A stretch of 60,828 nucleotides of DNA. It comes from Proteobacteria bacterium ST_bin14. Lineage in GTDB: Bacteria > Pseudomonadota > Alphaproteobacteria > Sphingomonadales > Sphingomonadaceae. The notes under the pieces were generated by a model. It had not been told where the DNA came from and searched no databases. It was given only the letters and a program-made list of their open reading frames with translations. Positions 8,994 through 17,198 of the stretch are shown piece by piece. The DNA is taken from the NCBI GenBank assembly GCA_002083655.1, contig MSXR01000022.1, positions 1 through 60,828 of the forward strand. The letters are read 5' to 3'. Numbering within the stretch: position 1 is the first letter of the stretch; every line of letters begins with the position of its first letter. Both the position numbers and the translations under genes were made by a program.

Positions 8994-9731
8994 CTAGTCG
9001 CGGCTGCTGCCAAACAAGCGAAGGATGAACAGGAACATGTTGATAAAGTCGAGGTATAGCGTCAGCGCCGACATAACGACCGTGCGGCCCTCATATTCGG
9101 TACCCGCAACCTGCGCGTACATGCTCTTCACCTTCTGCGTGTCGTAAGCCGTGAGGCCTGCGAACAGCAGCACGCCGATCATGCTGATCACCAGCGAGAG
9201 CGGGCCTGACTGCAGGAACAGGTTCACCAGGCTGGCGACAATCAAGCCGACCAGACCCATGATCAAGAATGTGCCGAACGCCGACAGATCCTTCTTGGTG
9301 GTGTAGCCCCACAGGCTGAGGCCGGCAAAGCCAGCCGCCGTTGCGAAGAACGCGCCGGCGATCGACGTGCCGGTGTACTGCAGAAAGATCGTCGAGAGCG
9401 ACAGGCCCATCGCGACCGCAAAACCCCAGAACATTGCCTGCAGCGTACCCTGCGACATCCGCGCCTGCCCAAAGCTCATCCCGAAGACAAAACCCAGCGG
9501 GGCGAGCATGAAGACATATTTCAGCAGGCCGGGGCCGCCGAACACCTGCGCCGCCAGACCGCTGGTTGCAAAACCAAGCGCGACGATGCCAGTCAGCAAT
9601 ATGCCCGACGTCATGTAGTTATAAACCGACAGCATGTAGGACCGCAGCCCGGCGTCATACGCTGCGCCGCGCACACCTGCGCCGCTTGCGAAAGCCGCAG
9701 CGTTCGTCCGGGGATCAGACCAGTTAGCCAT
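8994..9731 (-). CDS. Bax inhibitor-1 / YccA family membrane protein
   Basis: A 245-aa integral membrane protein with seven predicted helices and the family hallmarks GLTAYDTQKVK and LYLDFINMFLFILRLFG at the C-terminus. Family members are pH-sensitive calcium leak channels or modulators of membrane proteases such as FtsH; the role here is inferred from that. The longer frame reaching 9857 is rejected, because ATG 9731 gives the usual soluble N-terminus MANWSDPRT and is preceded by AAAGGAG. It is monocistronic, with its own terminator. Confidence 0.9.
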   Translation of the reverse strand: MANWSDPRTNAAAFASGAGVRGAAYDAGLRSYMLSVYNYMTSGILLTGIVALGFATSGLAAQVFGGPGLLKYVFMLAPLGFVFGMSFGQARMSQGTLQAMFWGFAVAMGLSLSTIFLQYTGTSIAGAFFATAAGFAGLSLWGYTTKKDLSAFGTFLIMGLVGLIVASLVNLFLQSGPLSLVISMIGVLLFAGLTAYDTQKVKSMYAQVAGTEYEGRTVVMSALTLYLDFINMFLFILRLFGSSRD

Positions 9732-9848
9732 TTCGAATAAACTCCTTTGCCCGGCAACAAAGCCGGATAGCCGGAATATCGGCGCTCTGCGGTGAATTTT
9801 CAAGCGATTCCGGTTGTCTCCATTGTTGCTGAGCGGCATGACCATCCC

Positions 9849-10397
9849 ATGGACCACCGCCTGTTCGTCGGTTTACGCCCGCCGCGCGACGTTCGCGCCG
9901 TGTTGACAGGCGCAATGGGCGGCATCGCCGGTGCCCGCTGGCAAAGCGATGACCAGCTTCACGTCACTTCCCGCTACATCGGCAATGTCGATCACCGCAT
10001 AGCGGGCGATGTCGCGCTGGCGGTTGCGCGCATCCGCACAGAGGCAATCAGCGTGGCGTTGAACGGTGTGGGCCGGTTCACCAAACAGGGGCGTACCAAT
10101 GCAATATGGGCGGGGCTGGCACCGGGCGACGCCCTTGCCCGGCTGCACCGCAAGATCAATCACGCGTTGATCGCGCTCGGCCTGCCAGCGGAGGGCCGCG
10201 CCTATATTCCCCATATCACGCTGGCGCGCCTGCCCCGCAGCCTGGGCGCAGAGCATGAAATTGACGCCTTCATCGCGGCCCATGCCGGCCTGGGCGGGCC
10301 GTCTTTTGCCTTTACCCATTTGACCTTGTTCGAAAGCCAGCTGACCCGCGACGGCGCGCGCTATGATGTGGTCGATCGCTGGCCGCTTGGGCGATAG
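9849..10397 (+). CDS. thpR: RNA 2',3'-cyclic phosphodiesterase (2'-5' RNA ligase family)
   Basis: A 182-aa two-H phosphoesterase. The paired HxT motifs are LHVT (His38) and PHIT (His122), which form the catalytic centre that opens 2',3'-cyclic phosphates on RNA ends. I chose ATG 9849, because this N-terminus (MDHRLFVGLRPP) is that of the family; the frame reaching back to 9792 only adds upstream spacer. It is divergent from the Bax-inhibitor-1 gene and followed by the MFS transporter about 90 bp later. Confidence 0.88.
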   Translation: MDHRLFVGLRPPRDVRAVLTGAMGGIAGARWQSDDQLHVTSRYIGNVDHRIAGDVALAVARIRTEAISVALNGVGRFTKQGRTNAIWAGLAPGDALARLHRKINHALIALGLPAEGRAYIPHITLARLPRSLGAEHEIDAFIAAHAGLGGPSFAFTHLTLFESQLTRDGARYDVVDRWPLGR

Positions 10398-10486
10398 TCT
10401 GGCTAAGCCCCAAGAATAAAGCTTCCGCATCGGCGCACGCCTCTGCTAGCCCCGTGGAAACGGTGATTATTATTCAGGGGATGAAC

Positions 10487-12046
10487 ATGGCTGACGCGCA
10501 ACCGGGCACCGAGCCCCAGGCACCGCGCTATGCCTGGTACGTCCTGGCGATCCTGTTCGCCGTATACATCCTGAACTTTGTCGACCGGCAAATCATCTCG
10601 ATCCTGGCAGAGGACATCAAGCGCGACCTGGGGTTGCGCGATGAGGATCTGGGGTTTCTATATGGAACCGCGTTCGGCGTTTTTTATGCGCTGTTCGGCA
10701 TCCCGCTGGGGCGGCTTGCGGATAACTGGCACCGGGTGCGCTTGCTCACCTTCGGGCTCACCCTGTGGTCGGCGATGACGGTCGTGTCGGGCTTTTCGAA
10801 AAGCGGCGCGATGCTCGCGGGTGCCCGGGTTGGGGTTGGCATTGGCGAGGCGAGCGCTGCGCCGTCAGCCTATTCGCTGATATCGGACTGGTTTCCCCGG
10901 CGGCTGCGCGCCACCGCGCTCGCCATCTATTCGGCGGGGCTTTATGTTGGCGGCGGCATTTCGCTGGGTATTGGCGGGCTGATCGTATCGGGCTGGAACA
11001 CCGCCTATCCGGGTGGCGGGCCGCTGGGCCTTGTCGGCTGGCAGGCCGCCTTCATGATCGTCGGGTTGCCGGGCCTGGTGCTCGCATTGCTGATCGCCAC
11101 GCTGCGCGAACCAATTCGTGGCCAATCAGAAGGGTTGCCACCACCGGCGCCGCACCCCGCCCCTTTCCGCGCGTTTTTCGCTGATCTGCTGACCATTGTG
11201 CCCCCGCTGACGCTGATTGGTGCAGCCCAAGGCGGCGTGCGGGCGTTCGTGGTCAATGTGATCGGGCTGGCCGTTGTCGCCACGATCGTTACCGGGCTGA
11301 TCGTGATCGGGGAGCCTGCACCGCAATGGCTGGCCGTGGGGATTGGGGCCTATGCCGTATTTTCCTGGGCCAGCGCGCTGCGTCGCCGCGATCCGCCAAC
11401 CTTTGCGCTGATCGTTGCCAACCCCGCCTTCCTGTGTGTGGTGGTGGCCTATGGATTGAACGCGTTCCTCAGCTATTCAGTCACCTTCTGGGCGGCGCCC
11501 TATGCGATCCGCATCCTGGGTGCAGCACCGGGCACTGCTGGGTTCATCATTGGCGGTATGGGGGCAATGTCTGGCTTTTTGGGCGTGACTATCGGCGGGA
11601 TCATTGCCGATCGGTTGCGCAAGAAAAATCCGGCAGGGCGGCTGCTCGTCGTCATTTTCGGTGCAGCGGTGCCGTGGATGGCGATCCTGACCGCGTTCAC
11701 CACCACCGATATTACGCTGTTCTACATCATGCTGTTCCCCGCCCAGGCGCTGGCGAGCTGCGCATTGGGGGCAGCGGCGGCAACCACGCAGGATCTGGTG
11801 CTGCCCCGTATGCGCGGCACGGCAACCGCCACCTTCCTGATCGGCACGACGTTGTTGGGGCTGGCGATGGGTCCCTATCTGGCCGGGCGAATCTCGACGC
11901 TTTCGGGCAGCCTCTCGATCGGCGTCATCTCGCTGTTGTGCACCGTGCCGATTACGGTGACGGCGGCAATCTTTGCCTATCGGCTCGTTCCGAAGGCTGA
12001 AGCGGACAGAGAAGCACGCGCGCGGGACGCTGGCGAACCCATTTGA
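10487..12046 (+). CDS. MFS transporter, spinster-like family
   Basis: A 519-aa transporter. The N-terminal half has FVDRQIISIL in helix 1 and the loop motif GRLADNWHRVR typical of the major facilitator superfamily; the FVDRQ start is common in spinster-type carriers. It is longer than the usual 12-helix protein because two additional hydrophobic segments (about residues 235-300) lie between the halves, suggesting 14 helices. The substrate is unknown. ATG 10487 is preferred: it has CAGGGG seven bases upstream, while the earlier ATGs at 10454 and 10481 do not fit a ribosome-binding site as well. Confidence 0.85.
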   Translation: MADAQPGTEPQAPRYAWYVLAILFAVYILNFVDRQIISILAEDIKRDLGLRDEDLGFLYGTAFGVFYALFGIPLGRLADNWHRVRLLTFGLTLWSAMTVVSGFSKSGAMLAGARVGVGIGEASAAPSAYSLISDWFPRRLRATALAIYSAGLYVGGGISLGIGGLIVSGWNTAYPGGGPLGLVGWQAAFMIVGLPGLVLALLIATLREPIRGQSEGLPPPAPHPAPFRAFFADLLTIVPPLTLIGAAQGGVRAFVVNVIGLAVVATIVTGLIVIGEPAPQWLAVGIGAYAVFSWASALRRRDPPTFALIVANPAFLCVVVAYGLNAFLSYSVTFWAAPYAIRILGAAPGTAGFIIGGMGAMSGFLGVTIGGIIADRLRKKNPAGRLLVVIFGAAVPWMAILTAFTTTDITLFYIMLFPAQALASCALGAAAATTQDLVLPRMRGTATATFLIGTTLLGLAMGPYLAGRISTLSGSLSIGVISLLCTVPITVTAAIFAYRLVPKAEADREARARDAGEPI

Positions 12047-12074
12047 TCGATTTGCAAACAGCCCCTTAACCACC

Positions 12075-12097
12075 GACGTACATAAAACACGTACGTC
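12075..12097. promoter_or_regulatory. Inverted repeat upstream of PilZ gene
   Basis: GACGTAC at 12075-12081 and GTACGTC at 12091-12097 are perfect inverted arms around an AT-rich nine-base centre, 23 bases upstream of the PilZ start. It could be a dimeric-regulator operator; the regulator is unknown. Confidence 0.4.
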
Positions 12098-12120
12098 ATT
12101 GGTCGAGGAGCCTACCGCGC

Positions 12121-12483
12121 ATGTTTTCCGCCGAAATCGTTATCAAACCCAGCGATAATCGCCGCAGCGCGCGCACCGCTGTTGATATGCCGGGCAGGAT
12201 CTCAACCGAGGGAAGCTGGCGCTTGGTGTGCCGAATCGTCGACCTTTCCTGCCACGGCGCGCGGCTGTCAACCTTTTCAGCCCTCGCACGCGGCACGGTG
12301 CTGTGGATCAATCTGGCTGGCTTACCCGCGCGCAAGGCCGAAGTGATCTGGGCCGACGAATACAACGCTGCTTGCCAATTTTATCAGCCGCTTGATCCGC
12401 ACGCGGTTACAAGCCTGGTTGGGCGCTACGGGTTCAAGCTGGAACCCGATCGCCCAATTGAGGATATGATCATGGTTGCCTGA
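12121..12483 (+). CDS. PilZ domain protein (cyclic di-GMP binding)
   Basis: A 120-aa stand-alone PilZ domain. Both ligand-binding motifs are present: RRSAR (RxxxR, about residues 14-18) and DLSCHG (DxSxxG, about residues 41-46). Such proteins act as soluble effectors that read cyclic di-GMP and affect motility, polysaccharide or cell-cycle outputs. Its partner cannot be told from the neighbourhood. The GGAG at 12107-12110 is about ten bases from the ATG. It converges with the SOD gene, with a GAGGC/GCCTC hairpin between the stop codons. Confidence 0.88.
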   Translation: MFSAEIVIKPSDNRRSARTAVDMPGRISTEGSWRLVCRIVDLSCHGARLSTFSALARGTVLWINLAGLPARKAEVIWADEYNAACQFYQPLDPHAVTSLVGRYGFKLEPDRPIEDMIMVA

Positions 12484-12510
12484 GGCAGAAGCCTCGGCCG
12501 ATGCCCGACA

Positions 12511-13047
12511 TCAATTTGCCGAGAACACCCCGCACGCAATCCGCGCCCCGCTTTTGCCCGATGGATCAGTCATCATGTCATCGGCGGCGGCGTGGATCAC
12601 CATCGCACCGCCATCGGCATCAAGCAGCCCGGCAAGCGTGCCAGTGGGAATCGTGACGCCCAGCGTACCCCGGCCATCGGTGCCAATGATGATGTTGGGC
12701 AAATCGCCCTCATGCGGGCCAGCCGGGTTCATTGAACCGTGCTGTGTACCCGCCGGGTTCCAGTGCCCGCCCGCGGTCATGAAATCAGGCCCGTCGCACC
12801 GCCCAGCGGTGTGGATATGAGCGCCGTGAGTGCCCGCGGCTAAACCCATCGCATCAATGGTGATGCGCAGGCCGCCCGTAACCTCACGCGCCGTGGCGCG
12901 GCCGACTGCCTTGCCATCCGCCATCCGCAGCATCGCCACCGCGATTCGGTTAGAGGGCGCGGGCTGTTCCATGCCCTTGGTATAGGAAGCGCATCCGCCG
13001 ATGGTAACCGCCGCCAATGCCACCCCTGTCATGATCGCTGTTCGCAT
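12511..13047 (-). CDS. sodC: Cu/Zn superoxide dismutase, lipoprotein
   Basis: A 178-aa superoxide dismutase for the periplasm. The N-terminus is a lipoprotein signal with the lipobox IGGC, so Cys19 is probably acylated. Metal ligands are in place: His77 and His79 (AHIHT), His95 (GGHWNP), His103, His112, Asp115 and His152 (MVIHA); Cys84 and Cys172 can form the family disulfide. The ribosome-binding site is GGGGAG. Two perfect 15-bp direct repeats sit just upstream (13062-13095) and may control it. Confidence 0.92.
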   Translation of the reverse strand: MRTAIMTGVALAAVTIGGCASYTKGMEQPAPSNRIAVAMLRMADGKAVGRATAREVTGGLRITIDAMGLAAGTHGAHIHTAGRCDGPDFMTAGGHWNPAGTQHGSMNPAGPHEGDLPNIIIGTDGRGTLGVTIPTGTLAGLLDADGGAMVIHAAADDMMTDPSGKSGARIACGVFSAN

Positions 13048-13061
13048 CTTGCCTGCTCCCC

Positions 13062-13095
13062 TGAAGAAATCCGATACACTTGAAGAAATCCGATA
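13062..13095 (-). promoter_or_regulatory. Tandem 15-bp direct repeat in the sodC leader
   Basis: tgaagaaatccgata occurs twice, at 13062-13076 and 13081-13095, with a 19-bp period. The proximal copy abuts the sodC ribosome-binding site. The placement suggests paired regulator-binding sites or a small duplication in the leader. Confidence 0.5.
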
Positions 13096-13161
13096 AAGCT
13101 TAACCCGTCCGGCAGTTTGCCGCCATGGCCGTCGCGCCGCAAAAGCACGAATTTAGTCGAT

Positions 13162-14526
13162 TCAGCCCGGCATCGTTACCGTTTTCAGGTTCATAAACTC
13201 GTGCAGACCGTAAGAACCAAGCTCTCGCCCATGGCCTGAGCGTTTTATCCCGCCAAAGGGGACCGAGGGGTTGCTGGCCAGAACCTGATTTATCGCGGTC
13301 ATCCCCGCTTCAATCTCCTGCACCAGACGATCTTGCTCGGCGGCATCCTGCGTCCAAACGCTTGATCCCAATCCGAACGGCACATCATTCGCCAGCGCGA
13401 TCGCGGCATCAATGTCCGCGACTTTGAACACCATCGCGACTGGCCCAAAAATCTCCTCATGCGCGATCGGATCGTCAATCGGTACGCCTGTCATGATCCC
13501 GGCTGACATATATGCCCCGGCACCCGGCAGCGCCGCACCGCCAAACATCATTGTCGCGCCCGCCGCTTTCAGCCGGTCAATCTGGTCCAGCACGGTTTCG
13601 CGCTGCTCGATACTGGAAAGCGGGCCCATGTCGTTTGCGTCGTCCATCGGGTCGCCCGCTTTGACCGCGCGCATCCCGGCGCTGAAGCGCTCCATAAAGG
13701 CATCGTAAATATCGGCGTGGATGATCATTCGTTTGCCGCAGATGCAGGATTGGCCGCTATTCTGGATTCGTGCCGTCACCGCAGCAGCCGCAGCCTTGTC
13801 GAGATCGGCAGAGGGAAGCACGATAAACGGATCGGAACCGCCCAGTTCGAGCACCACTTTCTTCAACGCCTGCCCTGCGGCTGCAGCGACCTTCGCGCCA
13901 GCCTCCTCACTGCCGGTCAGCGTCACCGCTGCAATCCGCGAATCGGCGATAATGGGCGCAACGGCGGATGACGGAATCGCCAGATTCTGAAAAAGCCCGG
14001 CCGGCACACCGGCGGCAATCACCATCCGCTCAATCGCATCGGCCACGCCCTGGGTGAGCGAGGCGTGTTTCAACAGCCCGACATTCCCGGCCATGATCGT
14101 CGGCGCCATGAACCGCACCACCTGCCAATAAGGGAAGTTCCACGGCATGACGGCCAGCACCGGGCCGATCGGCAACCAATGCATGCTCGCACGGCCGCCG
14201 GGCACCGCTATGTGGCGCGCCGCCAGCATGGCTGGGCCGTGTTCGGCATAATATCGAAACCCGGCGACACATTTTTGCACCTCTGCAATCGCAGATTTGC
14301 GCGTCTTCCCCATTTCGCGCGTTGCGATTTCGGCCAGCTCAACCGTACTTTCCTCAAACTGCCGGGCAATGCGTTCCAGCGCGCCAGACCGGGTCGCCAG
14401 ATCGCTGCGCCGCCATGCCGCAAAACAACTGCTGGCGCGCGCGATGCGCAGCTCCGTATCGGCAAGCGTTAACGCTGGATAGCTTGCCCCGGCCATGCCG
14501 GTTGCCGGATTAATGCTCGTAAACAT
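13162..14526 (-). CDS. gabD: NAD(P)-dependent succinate-semialdehyde dehydrogenase
   Basis: A 454-aa aldehyde dehydrogenase of the GabD/Sad type, oxidising succinate semialdehyde to succinate and so feeding the TCA cycle. The catalytic residues are Glu227 (LELGGSDPF) and Cys261 (NSGQSCICGKR); the cofactor motif AVMPWNFPYWQV is at about 125-136. The length fits the short GabD1-like group. No GABA aminotransferase lies next to it, so the pathway link is inferred from the family. It is divergent from xseB across 98 bp. Confidence 0.85.
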   Translation of the reverse strand: MFTSINPATGMAGASYPALTLADTELRIARASSCFAAWRRSDLATRSGALERIARQFEESTVELAEIATREMGKTRKSAIAEVQKCVAGFRYYAEHGPAMLAARHIAVPGGRASMHWLPIGPVLAVMPWNFPYWQVVRFMAPTIMAGNVGLLKHASLTQGVADAIERMVIAAGVPAGLFQNLAIPSSAVAPIIADSRIAAVTLTGSEEAGAKVAAAAGQALKKVVLELGGSDPFIVLPSADLDKAAAAAVTARIQNSGQSCICGKRMIIHADIYDAFMERFSAGMRAVKAGDPMDDANDMGPLSSIEQRETVLDQIDRLKAAGATMMFGGAALPGAGAYMSAGIMTGVPIDDPIAHEEIFGPVAMVFKVADIDAAIALANDVPFGLGSSVWTQDAAEQDRLVQEIEAGMTAINQVLASNPSVPFGGIKRSGHGRELGSYGLHEFMNLKTVTMPG

Positions 14527-14624
14527 GCGATTCCTTTATCCTTAGCCCATGAAACGCACCGCCAATGCACTTGGGCCCGCGCTCCTTCTTGACCCTCATA
14601 ACCCGCCTGCCCCATAGCGGCACG

Positions 14625-14870
14625 ATGGAAGCCGCCGTTGCAATAGATGATTTGTCGTTTGAAGACGCCTTGAAAGAGCTGGAGCGCATTGTCGCCCGGC
14701 TTGAAAGCGGCGACGAACAGCTCGACAGTTCAATCACCTTGTACGAGCGCGGCAGCCAGCTCCGCCAGCGTTGTGCCGACCGGCTGGACGCAGCGCAGGC
14801 CCGGATCGAAGCCATCAGGCTCGATAGCGACGGGCGACCGGTCGGCACCACTCCCTTTGCGGCGGGCTGA
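14625..14870 (+). CDS. xseB: Exodeoxyribonuclease VII small subunit
   Basis: An 81-aa helical subunit that wraps the coiled-coil arm of XseA in exonuclease VII, which degrades single-stranded DNA. The family core FEDALKELERIVARLESGD followed by a helix is present. ATG 14625 is chosen over the longer frame from 14565, because the usual protein begins just ahead of the FEDAL motif. It is followed after seven bases by ispA, an arrangement common in proteobacteria and consistent with one operon. Confidence 0.93.
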   Translation: MEAAVAIDDLSFEDALKELERIVARLESGDEQLDSSITLYERGSQLRQRCADRLDAAQARIEAIRLDSDGRPVGTTPFAAG

Positions 14871-14877
14871 TATTATC

Positions 14878-15777
14878 ATGGCGCAAGCCTCGTTGTCGCT
14901 AAAAGCGGCACTTTCCGAAGTTTCGACAGAAGTAGATCGTCGATTCGATCATTTGCTGGCGATTCCCGACGATCCGCGCGCCGATTTATATCGTGCGATG
15001 CGCCACGCCGCGATTGGCGGGGGCAAAAGGCTACGGCCATTGCTTGTTTATGCCACTGCGCAATTATTTGGCGTCGACCGCGACTGCGCAGGCCGCGCGG
15101 CAATCGCGATCGAGTGCATCCATGTGTATTCGCTGATCCACGATGATCTGCCCGCGATGGATGATGATGATCTGCGGCGCGGAAAGCCGACCGTCCATAA
15201 GGTGTATAGCGAAGCGACCGCAATCCTGGCCGGCGATTGCCTGCATGCGCTGGCGTTTGAAGTGCTGGCCGATGTTGCGACACATGCCGATCCATTTGTG
15301 CGCGCCGAACTGGTGCTTGATCTGGCCCGTGCGGCTGGCCCCACTGGCATGGCGGGTGGCCAGATGATGGATATCGAGGCCGAAAAGGCCAGCTTTGATC
15401 TGCCAACGATCACCCGACTTCAAGCGATGAAGACCGGCGCGCTGATCGCCAGCTCGGTCGAGGCAGGCGCGATCCTGGGCAAGGCACCCGCAGAAGCCCG
15501 CACCAGCCTGCGCGGTTATGCCCGTGACATCGGCCTCGCCTTCCAGATCGCTGACGATCTGCTCGATTATGAGGGCGAAGAAGAAAAAATGGGCAAGCGC
15601 GTTGGCAAGGATCAGTCTGCGGGCAAAGAGACATTCCTGTCGTTGCTCGGTGTTGATCGTGCGCGGGAGCAGGCAAAGATGCTTGTCGAACAGGCCGTGG
15701 CGCACCTCCAATTTTTCGGCCCGGAAGCTGATTTGCTGCGCGAAATTGCCCGGTACACGCTTGAGCGCGACCGGTGA
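14878..15777 (+). CDS. ispA: Polyprenyl synthetase (farnesyl/geranylgeranyl diphosphate synthase)
   Basis: A 299-aa chain-elongating prenyltransferase that condenses isopentenyl diphosphate with allylic diphosphates, most likely making farnesyl diphosphate. The first aspartate-rich motif (DDLPAMDDDD, residues 89-98) and the second (IADDLLD) bind the magnesium-diphosphate; GGGKRLRP is the IPP-binding motif. It is the middle gene of xseB-ispA-coaD, with its TGA overlapping the coaD GTG by four bases, so translation is likely coupled. Confidence 0.93.
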   Translation: MAQASLSLKAALSEVSTEVDRRFDHLLAIPDDPRADLYRAMRHAAIGGGKRLRPLLVYATAQLFGVDRDCAGRAAIAIECIHVYSLIHDDLPAMDDDDLRRGKPTVHKVYSEATAILAGDCLHALAFEVLADVATHADPFVRAELVLDLARAAGPTGMAGGQMMDIEAEKASFDLPTITRLQAMKTGALIASSVEAGAILGKAPAEARTSLRGYARDIGLAFQIADDLLDYEGEEEKMGKRVGKDQSAGKETFLSLLGVDRAREQAKMLVEQAVAHLQFFGPEADLLREIARYTLERDR

Positions 15778-16280
15778 GTATTCGCACAGGGGTGTACCCC
15801 GGCACCTTTGATCCGGTCACGCTGGGCCATATGGACATCATCCGGCGCGGCGCAAAGCTGGTCGACCGGCTGGTGATCGGCGTGACAACCAACCCTAGCA
15901 AATCGCCCATGTTCTCGGTCGAAGAACGCATGGCGATGGTAAAGCGTGAAGTGGCCGATGTTGCCGGCGAAATTCACGTCGTCAGTTTCGATTCGCTGCT
16001 GATGGATTTTGCCGAGCGCGAAGGTGCAGGCATTATCGTGCGCGGGCTGCGGGCGGTTGCGGATTTCGAATATGAATATCAGATGGCGGGCATGAACCAG
16101 CAGTTGAACAACCGGATCGAAACGGTTTTTCTAATGGCCGATGTCGCGTTACAGCCGATTGCGTCGCGCCTGGTGAAGGAAATTGCGATGTTTGGCGGCG
16201 ATATTCGCAAATTCGTGCCCCCGACGATCAGTGACGAGGTGATCGCCCGGGTAAACCGGATCGGCCGCAAGGGCAGCTGA
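15774..16280 (+). CDS. coaD: Pantetheine-phosphate adenylyltransferase
   Basis: The 168-aa enzyme of coenzyme A biosynthesis that joins ATP and 4'-phosphopantetheine to make dephospho-CoA. The nucleotidyltransferase motif YPGTFDPVTLGH near the N-terminus and the ISSTxxR-like region near the C-terminus (PPTISDEVIARVN) are family features. It uses a GTG start overlapping the ispA stop in GTGA. The length is normal. Confidence 0.93.
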   Translation: MSIRTGVYPGTFDPVTLGHMDIIRRGAKLVDRLVIGVTTNPSKSPMFSVEERMAMVKREVADVAGEIHVVSFDSLLMDFAEREGAGIIVRGLRAVADFEYEYQMAGMNQQLNNRIETVFLMADVALQPIASRLVKEIAMFGGDIRKFVPPTISDEVIARVNRIGRKGS

Positions 16281-16387
16281 GCGACCGGGTGCCCATCGCA
16301 CGGCGTTTACCGCGCTGCGATGTTCAGATTGGCGCAATGCCAGATTTGCTCTAAGCGCCGTTCAAATCGCTTTTTTGCGGGGATGTG

Positions 16388-17155
16388 ATGCGTTTTATTA
16401 CCAGCCTGATGATTGCCGCCATGGGTATCCTGATCGGGTGCCTGATGATTTTGCCCGCCAGCGCGCAGAAGATTAAGGGCACCGATAAGGTCGCCGTTAC
16501 GGGCGCCGTTGCCGGACGCGCGCCACCGGCTGACTTTAACGACAAACAGAACCTGCTCTACCTCGATCTGTCCACGGGCGGGCGCGTGGTCATCTGGCTG
16601 CGCCCCGATGTTGCGCCGCTGATGGTCGAACGGATCAAGGGCCTTACCCGCAAGGGTTTTTATGACGGGCTGTTGTTCCACCGTGTGATTGACGGCTTTA
16701 TGGCACAAACCGGCGACCCCAAGGGCGATGGCACGGGCGGATCAGAGCTTCCCGATCTGAAGGCAGAATTTAATTACCTGCCGCATGTGCGTGGTGCTGT
16801 ATCGGCTGCGCGCGCAACCAGCGAAGATAGTGCCAACAGCCAGTTCTTCATCGTTTTCCAGCCAACGTTGAAGCTCGACCGGAAATATACCGTGTTCGGT
16901 CGCGTCATTGGCGGCATGGACTATGTGGATGCCGTTGAACGCGGCGAACCGCCGGCCAAGCCTTCGCGTATCCTCCACGCCTATATCGCTGCCGATGGGC
17001 CACCGGCCTATGTGCCGCCAGCCGCCGCGCCAGTGGCTGATCTTGGTCCCCCGGTCAGCCTGACAGACCCTGCACCGGCGAAGACCAAACCCGCGCCGGC
17101 CAAGCCGACCGCCAAGCCCCCGGTGAAAACGCGCCCGGTTAAAACAAAGCGCTAA
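16388..17155 (+). CDS. Peptidyl-prolyl cis-trans isomerase, cyclophilin type (exported)
   Basis: A 255-aa protein with a signal peptide ending near PASAQ, then a cyclophilin domain (about residues 55-200) with FHRVIDGFMAQTGDP and NSQFFIVF, the residues lining the proline pocket. It should help fold envelope proteins in the periplasm. The C-terminal 50 residues are a Pro/Ala/Lys-rich tail, probably disordered and basic. ATG 16388 is chosen; a GTG one codon upstream is also possible. It lies between coaD and queA on the same strand. Confidence 0.9.
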   Translation: MRFITSLMIAAMGILIGCLMILPASAQKIKGTDKVAVTGAVAGRAPPADFNDKQNLLYLDLSTGGRVVIWLRPDVAPLMVERIKGLTRKGFYDGLLFHRVIDGFMAQTGDPKGDGTGGSELPDLKAEFNYLPHVRGAVSAARATSEDSANSQFFIVFQPTLKLDRKYTVFGRVIGGMDYVDAVERGEPPAKPSRILHAYIAADGPPAYVPPAAAPVADLGPPVSLTDPAPAKTKPAPAKPTAKPPVKTRPVKTKR

Positions 17156-17198
17156 GCCCGGGATTGATGGTGGCAAGTCTGGCGGGAAAGCGGCCGTC

